Assembly (NCBI GenBank): GCA_035283845.1 | Contig: DATESZ010000271.1 | Span: forward strand, 1-17,369 | From: DATESZ01 sp035283845 | GTDB lineage: Bacteria > Desulfobacterota > Syntrophia > Syntrophales > JACQWR01 | Direction of reading: 5' to 3' | Length of the DNA stretch: 17,369 nt | In this document: piece after piece, positions 14,348 through 17,369 of the stretch | Position numbering within the stretch: the stretch's first letter is position 1 | Layout: each line of letters opens with the position of its first letter | The notes under the pieces: model-generated | The model's input: only the letters and a program-made list of their open reading frames with translations | Database searches by the model: none | Told to the model about the DNA's origin: nothing | Translations under genes and position numbers: made by a program

Positions 14348-15679
14348 TTACCAGTTATAAATGATCGAAGTCTGTACACGGTTATCTGTACCGCTGCACT
14401 GATTTAGATACCCTGTTTCCCAATAGCTATACTCTAAACCTATGGTTACTGGAGCGATAAGATTAAACATCACATTTCCATAATAGAAGCTGTTTCTATC
14501 TCGCATTCCGAAGGTAAGATCGTCGTTCCTCGGATCATCTATGCCTAATCCAACGTTATATTTCCATTTCTTGCTATGCTGATAACCGACCTGCATCCAA
14601 CCTCCCATAGTCTTGATCGCCGTTTGGGTTGTGGCGTTCACACCCTGGCCAATTCCCCCGAAATAATCATCCAGGTTAGATCCAATAAATATCTCTCCTT
14701 TTACCGAGACTCTATCCGAAAGAGGGAGATCAAAATCCCCATTGACGGACCAAGATTTTATCCTTCCCTGTTTTGTTCCCGACCAATCAATCTCCTCTTT
14801 TCCATAGTGACCGGATATACCGAACACGGTATCTTTCTTAGTTAAAAGTTTAGTTGTAAGGGCAAGCCTCCCTTGTACGGTGGGAAAGCCTACATCTTCC
14901 CCATCATTTTCTCCGCCTATACCTAAATCCTCATTCATCGTTCCATGAGTTCTCGCAATAGCTAACGCCATGCTGAGCTTGCTGAACTCAGCTAAAGGAT
15001 AAATATTAGTTACCCGCAATTGGGGACGTCGATAACCAATATTACCTCCGGCCCACCCTACCGTATAATTCAAAACATCTGGAACCAAAGGAGAGATTAA
15101 ATCAAAGGTCTGACCCGCAAGGATGCTGAACCCTCCTTTTTTCATTTCCAAGAATGCATGCCGCAGCAAAGGTTCTGCCTTATTCTCATGCTGCACTGAT
15201 CCGTCTCCATAGAAATCAATTTCAATTCTCCCCCTTGCTTCCCAATTGGAACTTTCGGGCGCTAAAATATCAAGCCCTATCCGTGTTTGTCTGGCAGTCA
15301 TATTGAATTCATTATCATCGTTACGAGTAGTTTCAGGCTGGACATACAAAATGAAATTGCCGTAATTTGTTCTGCTGTCGTCATAAACAGCGTCCAATTT
15401 TATATAGCCGTAAGGCTTAAAACGGAACCCGCTTAGCACTCGGGTCGCGGCTTCCTCAGCCTTTTTTTCGACTTTTTCCACCTTTCCTTCAATGCTCTTC
15501 ACTAGCGCCTTATCTTCTTCTCGTGCTCTCTCCTGCCCCTTCAGCAATAGTTTTAGCTCTCCTTCTAATTTATCTATTCTCTCCTGTAGTTTTTCAGTTG
15601 CTTGGTCAGCCATAGCCGGCACCCCCAAGAATATGAAACAACACAAACAGATAATCGATAACAAGAATTTTCTTAACAT
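14348..15679 (-). CDS. Outer-membrane porin, DcaP-like
   Basis: A 443-residue protein with GAAAGGAGG before its ATG. A signal peptide ends at AMA (residue ~24). Residues ~27-75 form a charged heptad-rich coiled coil (KLQERIDKLEGELKLLLKGQ...). The rest is alternating beta-strand sequence opening with KPYGYIKLDAVYDDSR and closing with a terminal aromatic residue (SIIYNW), the signature of an outer-membrane barrel. The N-terminal coiled coil plus this first strand resembles the DcaP-like family, trimeric channels for small organic acids; phosphate-selective porins are an alternative. It has the best sigma-54 promoter of the window (15735-15751) and a tandem activator-type dyad further upstream. 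The DUF1329 gene downstream may be co-transcribed. The shared dyad suggests joint control with formate dehydrogenase. Confidence 0.88.
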   Translation of the reverse strand: MLRKFLLSIICLCCFIFLGVPAMADQATEKLQERIDKLEGELKLLLKGQERAREEDKALVKSIEGKVEKVEKKAEEAATRVLSGFRFKPYGYIKLDAVYDDSRTNYGNFILYVQPETTRNDDNEFNMTARQTRIGLDILAPESSNWEARGRIEIDFYGDGSVQHENKAEPLLRHAFLEMKKGGFSILAGQTFDLISPLVPDVLNYTVGWAGGNIGYRRPQLRVTNIYPLAEFSKLSMALAIARTHGTMNEDLGIGGENDGEDVGFPTVQGRLALTTKLLTKKDTVFGISGHYGKEEIDWSGTKQGRIKSWSVNGDFDLPLSDRVSVKGEIFIGSNLDDYFGGIGQGVNATTQTAIKTMGGWMQVGYQHSKKWKYNVGLGIDDPRNDDLTFGMRDRNSFYYGNVMFNLIAPVTIGLEYSYWETGYLNQCSGTDNRVQTSIIYNW

Positions 15680-15734
15680 AAAAACCTCCTTTCAGTTACC
15701 GTTAATCTTATCAACTTTGCCTTCTACTTTTAGT

Positions 15735-15751
15735 TAGCAACGGATGTGCCA
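15735..15751 (-). promoter_or_regulatory. Consensus sigma-54 promoter of the porin gene
   Basis: On the minus strand TGGCACATCCGTTGCTA matches TGGCAC-N5-TTGCW at every consensus position with GG-N10-GC spacing. Transcription would begin near 15725, about 46 nt before the porin ATG at 15679. Confidence 0.82.
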
Positions 15752-15840
15752 GGGGCAGGATGACTTTGGCAAAGTGTATCATATTGCATTTACTGATTAT
15801 TTTTGACAGAAAGGAGTTACTGAGTGTTTGACGATGGTGG

Positions 15841-15882
15841 AAATGTATATTAAGTTAATACAAATGTATATTAAGTTAATAC
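15841..15882. repeat. Two perfect 21-bp tandem repeats carrying activator-type dyads
   Basis: A 21-bp unit occurs at 15841-15861 and again, identical, at 15862-15882. Each copy contains or completes TGTATATTAAGTTAATACA-type dyads: TGTAT-N9-ATACA at 15844-15862 with A15862 shared, and at 15865-15883. They lie about 105 and 125 bp upstream of the -24 element of the porin promoter, in the same helical phase (two turns apart), as expected for cooperative binding by a sigma-54 activator. A degenerate third core (GTATATTAA) lies at 15910-15918. Confidence 0.75.
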
Positions 15883-15953
15883 ATGGTTAATGAGGAATAA
15901 ATTGCAGACGTATATTAAAGATGATAAAGAAGCGCCCGCAGGCGAGGGATAGG

Positions 15954-17369
15954 ATGGACTGGGAAAACTTGTTGTTATATGTGGAAAAACCGAGCCGCTA
16001 TCTCGGTACGGAGGTGAATGCTTCCCACAAAGGCAGGGAGGCGGAATTCAACTTTGCCCTCGCCTTTCCCGATACTTATGAAGTGGGAATGTCCCACCTT
16101 GGCATCCAGATCATCTATAGTATTCTGAACGGTATCCCCAAGGTTTCGGCCGAACGCTGTTTCGCCCCCTGGCCGGACATGGAACAACTTTTACGTAAAC
16201 ATGGCCTGCCGCTGACCTCCTTAGAGTCCCGAAGACCGCTTCATGCCTTTGACATGATCGGCTTTTCCCTACAGTACGAGCTCTCCTACACCAATATACT
16301 GAACATGCTGGAATTGGGCGGCATCCCTCTTTTGCGGAAGGAACGCAAGGCGGCGGCGCCGCTGGTAATCGCCGGCGGTCCCTGCGCCTTCAACCCCGCC
16401 CCCCTGGAGGCATTTATTGACGTCTTCGTCATCGGGGAGGGGGAGGAGGTCATCAGGGAAATAGCGGTCCAGGCCCTTGATGCAAAGAAAAAAGGATGGG
16501 CGCGGGAAGATACCCTGGCCTCCCTGGCGGAAATCGACGGGGTATACGCGCCGGCTGTCCACAGGAATGGAAAAAAGATCAGGAAAAGGGTTGTCCGCGA
16601 TCTCGATAGCTGTTCTTTACCTCTCAATCCCGTCGTCCCTCTCATGAAGACGATCCATGACCGGATTAGCATTGAAATAGCGAGAGGTTGCACCAGAGGC
16701 TGCCGTTTCTGCCAGGCCGGCATGGTCTGGAGACCGTTAAGGGAAAGGAAACAGGAGCTTATAGAAAAAACGGCCGCTTCCTTGCTTTGCGCCACGGGAT
16801 ACGACGAGATATCACTGCTTTCCTTAAGTTCCGGCGATTACAGCCGCATTGAACCGCTTTTAGCCGCGCTTGTAGACCACTACTATGAAAAAAGAGTCTC
16901 CCTCGCCCTCCCTTCCCTGAGGGTGGAAACCCTCACCCGCAGCCTCATGGAAAATATACGCCGGGTGCGTAAGACAAGCTTCACCCTTGCTCCGGAAGCA
17001 GGAACACAGCGCCTGCGAAACATCATCAACAAGGGGAACACAGAAGCGGAACTTCTGTCAACAACAAGGCAGGTCTTCGAAGCAGGCTGGAAGTCCATCA
17101 AACTCTATTTCATGCTTGGCCTGCCCGGGGAAAAGAAAGAAGACTTGGAGGGAATCGCCGAGCTCGCCTACCAGGCGTTGAAGGAAGGAAAACAGCGGGG
17201 GCAGATCACCGTGAGCCTTTCCACCCTGATACCGAAAGCTCACACGCCTTTTCAGTGGCAAAGACAGATAAATCTCGAAGAAATCAGGGAAAGGCAGGCC
17301 TTCCTGAAAGGCCGCATCCGCAACCGCAATATCAGCTTAAAGTGTCATAGCAGCCGGATGAGCCTTCTT
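15954..17369 (+). CDS. TIGR03960-type radical SAM protein, partial (C-terminus beyond window)
   Basis: From ATG 15954 the frame is open for 472 codons to the window end. GAGG about 8 nt upstream supports this start over an in-frame ATG at 15921. The N-terminal ~190 residues resemble the B12-binding-like domain of this family (FPDTYEVGMSHLGIQIIY, FDMIGFSLQYELSYTN, LVIAGGPCAFNPAPLE, VIGEGEE). The radical SAM core carries the cluster motif in ARGCTRGCRFCQAGM (C-x3-C-x2-C), then LAPEAGTQRLRNIINKG and FMLGLPGE. Such proteins are often followed by or fused to a DUF2344 (TIGR03936) domain and lie near ribosomal or RNase G genes, which cannot be checked here. The substrate is not established. It is divergent from the porin gene and probably belongs to a housekeeping locus. 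Confidence 0.92.
   Translation, partial: MDWENLLLYVEKPSRYLGTEVNASHKGREAEFNFALAFPDTYEVGMSHLGIQIIYSILNGIPKVSAERCFAPWPDMEQLLRKHGLPLTSLESRRPLHAFDMIGFSLQYELSYTNILNMLELGGIPLLRKERKAAAPLVIAGGPCAFNPAPLEAFIDVFVIGEGEEVIREIAVQALDAKKKGWAREDTLASLAEIDGVYAPAVHRNGKKIRKRVVRDLDSCSLPLNPVVPLMKTIHDRISIEIARGCTRGCRFCQAGMVWRPLRERKQELIEKTAASLLCATGYDEISLLSLSSGDYSRIEPLLAALVDHYYEKRVSLALPSLRVETLTRSLMENIRRVRKTSFTLAPEAGTQRLRNIINKGNTEAELLSTTRQVFEAGWKSIKLYFMLGLPGEKKEDLEGIAELAYQALKEGKQRGQITVSLSTLIPKAHTPFQWQRQINLEEIRERQAFLKGRIRNRNISLKCHSSRMSLL

Noticed and set aside
15824..15853. Nine-codon open frame starting GTG after AAAGGAG
   Set aside because: The ribosome-binding site is convincing, but the product is only 9 residues, it ends inside the tandem repeat and no transcript direction supports it; perhaps a chance match.

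Overview
The window looks like chromosomal DNA from an anaerobic, cytochrome-rich Gram-negative bacterium, most likely a Desulfobacterota (former Deltaproteobacteria) lineage close to syntrophs or metal reducers. Evidence for this: a selenocysteine-containing Tat-exported formate dehydrogenase, several multiheme c-type cytochromes, haem-binding periplasmic sensors, outer-membrane beta-barrel and DUF1329 proteins, sigma-54 promoters, and a TIGR03960-type radical SAM gene. The taxon is an inference from gene content only.

Layout. 1-2244 (minus strand): a histidine kinase with a haem-motif periplasmic sensor domain, followed by an NtrC-type sigma-54 response regulator that is cut by the window start. 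2363-3961 (plus): a second, divergent haem-motif histidine kinase. 3962-4274: a control region holding a spaced dyad and a good sigma-54 promoter. 4275-11025 (plus): a formate dehydrogenase operon, in the order small membrane protein, degenerate receiver protein, FdnG-like alpha subunit with an in-frame UGA (Sec188) and a SECIS-like hairpin, four-cluster ferredoxin beta subunit, a long spacer with a hairpin repeat and a terminator-like structure, a membrane-anchored heptahaem cytochrome c with an EF-hand loop, and a di-haem cytochrome b. 11050-12770 (plus): a strong sigma-70 promoter, a nonahaem cytochrome made of three 74-residue trihaem units, and a third haem-motif sensor that has HAMP but no kinase. 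12781-12826: a 13-bp perfect inverted repeat between convergent genes. 12860-15679 (minus): a DUF1329 exported protein and a DcaP-like porin, the porin having a consensus sigma-54 promoter. 15954-17369 (plus): a radical SAM protein, cut by the window end.

How it may fit together. Formate would be oxidised in the periplasm by the alpha/beta subunits, with electrons passed to the cytochrome b and/or heptahaem cytochrome, and possibly on to the soluble nonahaem cytochrome. The three sensors share one periplasmic domain with a C-x2-C-H and a C-x4-C-H motif, so they could report the redox state of the same periplasmic electron pool. The most interesting regulatory signal is one 19-nt spaced palindrome, TGTAT-N9-ATACA. 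It occurs about 85-125 bp upstream of two sigma-54 promoters, one for the formate dehydrogenase operon and one, as a tandem pair, for the porin. That is the arrangement expected if one sigma-54 activator controls both, and the NtrC-type regulator at the left edge is the obvious candidate. This link is an inference; the motifs themselves are directly visible.
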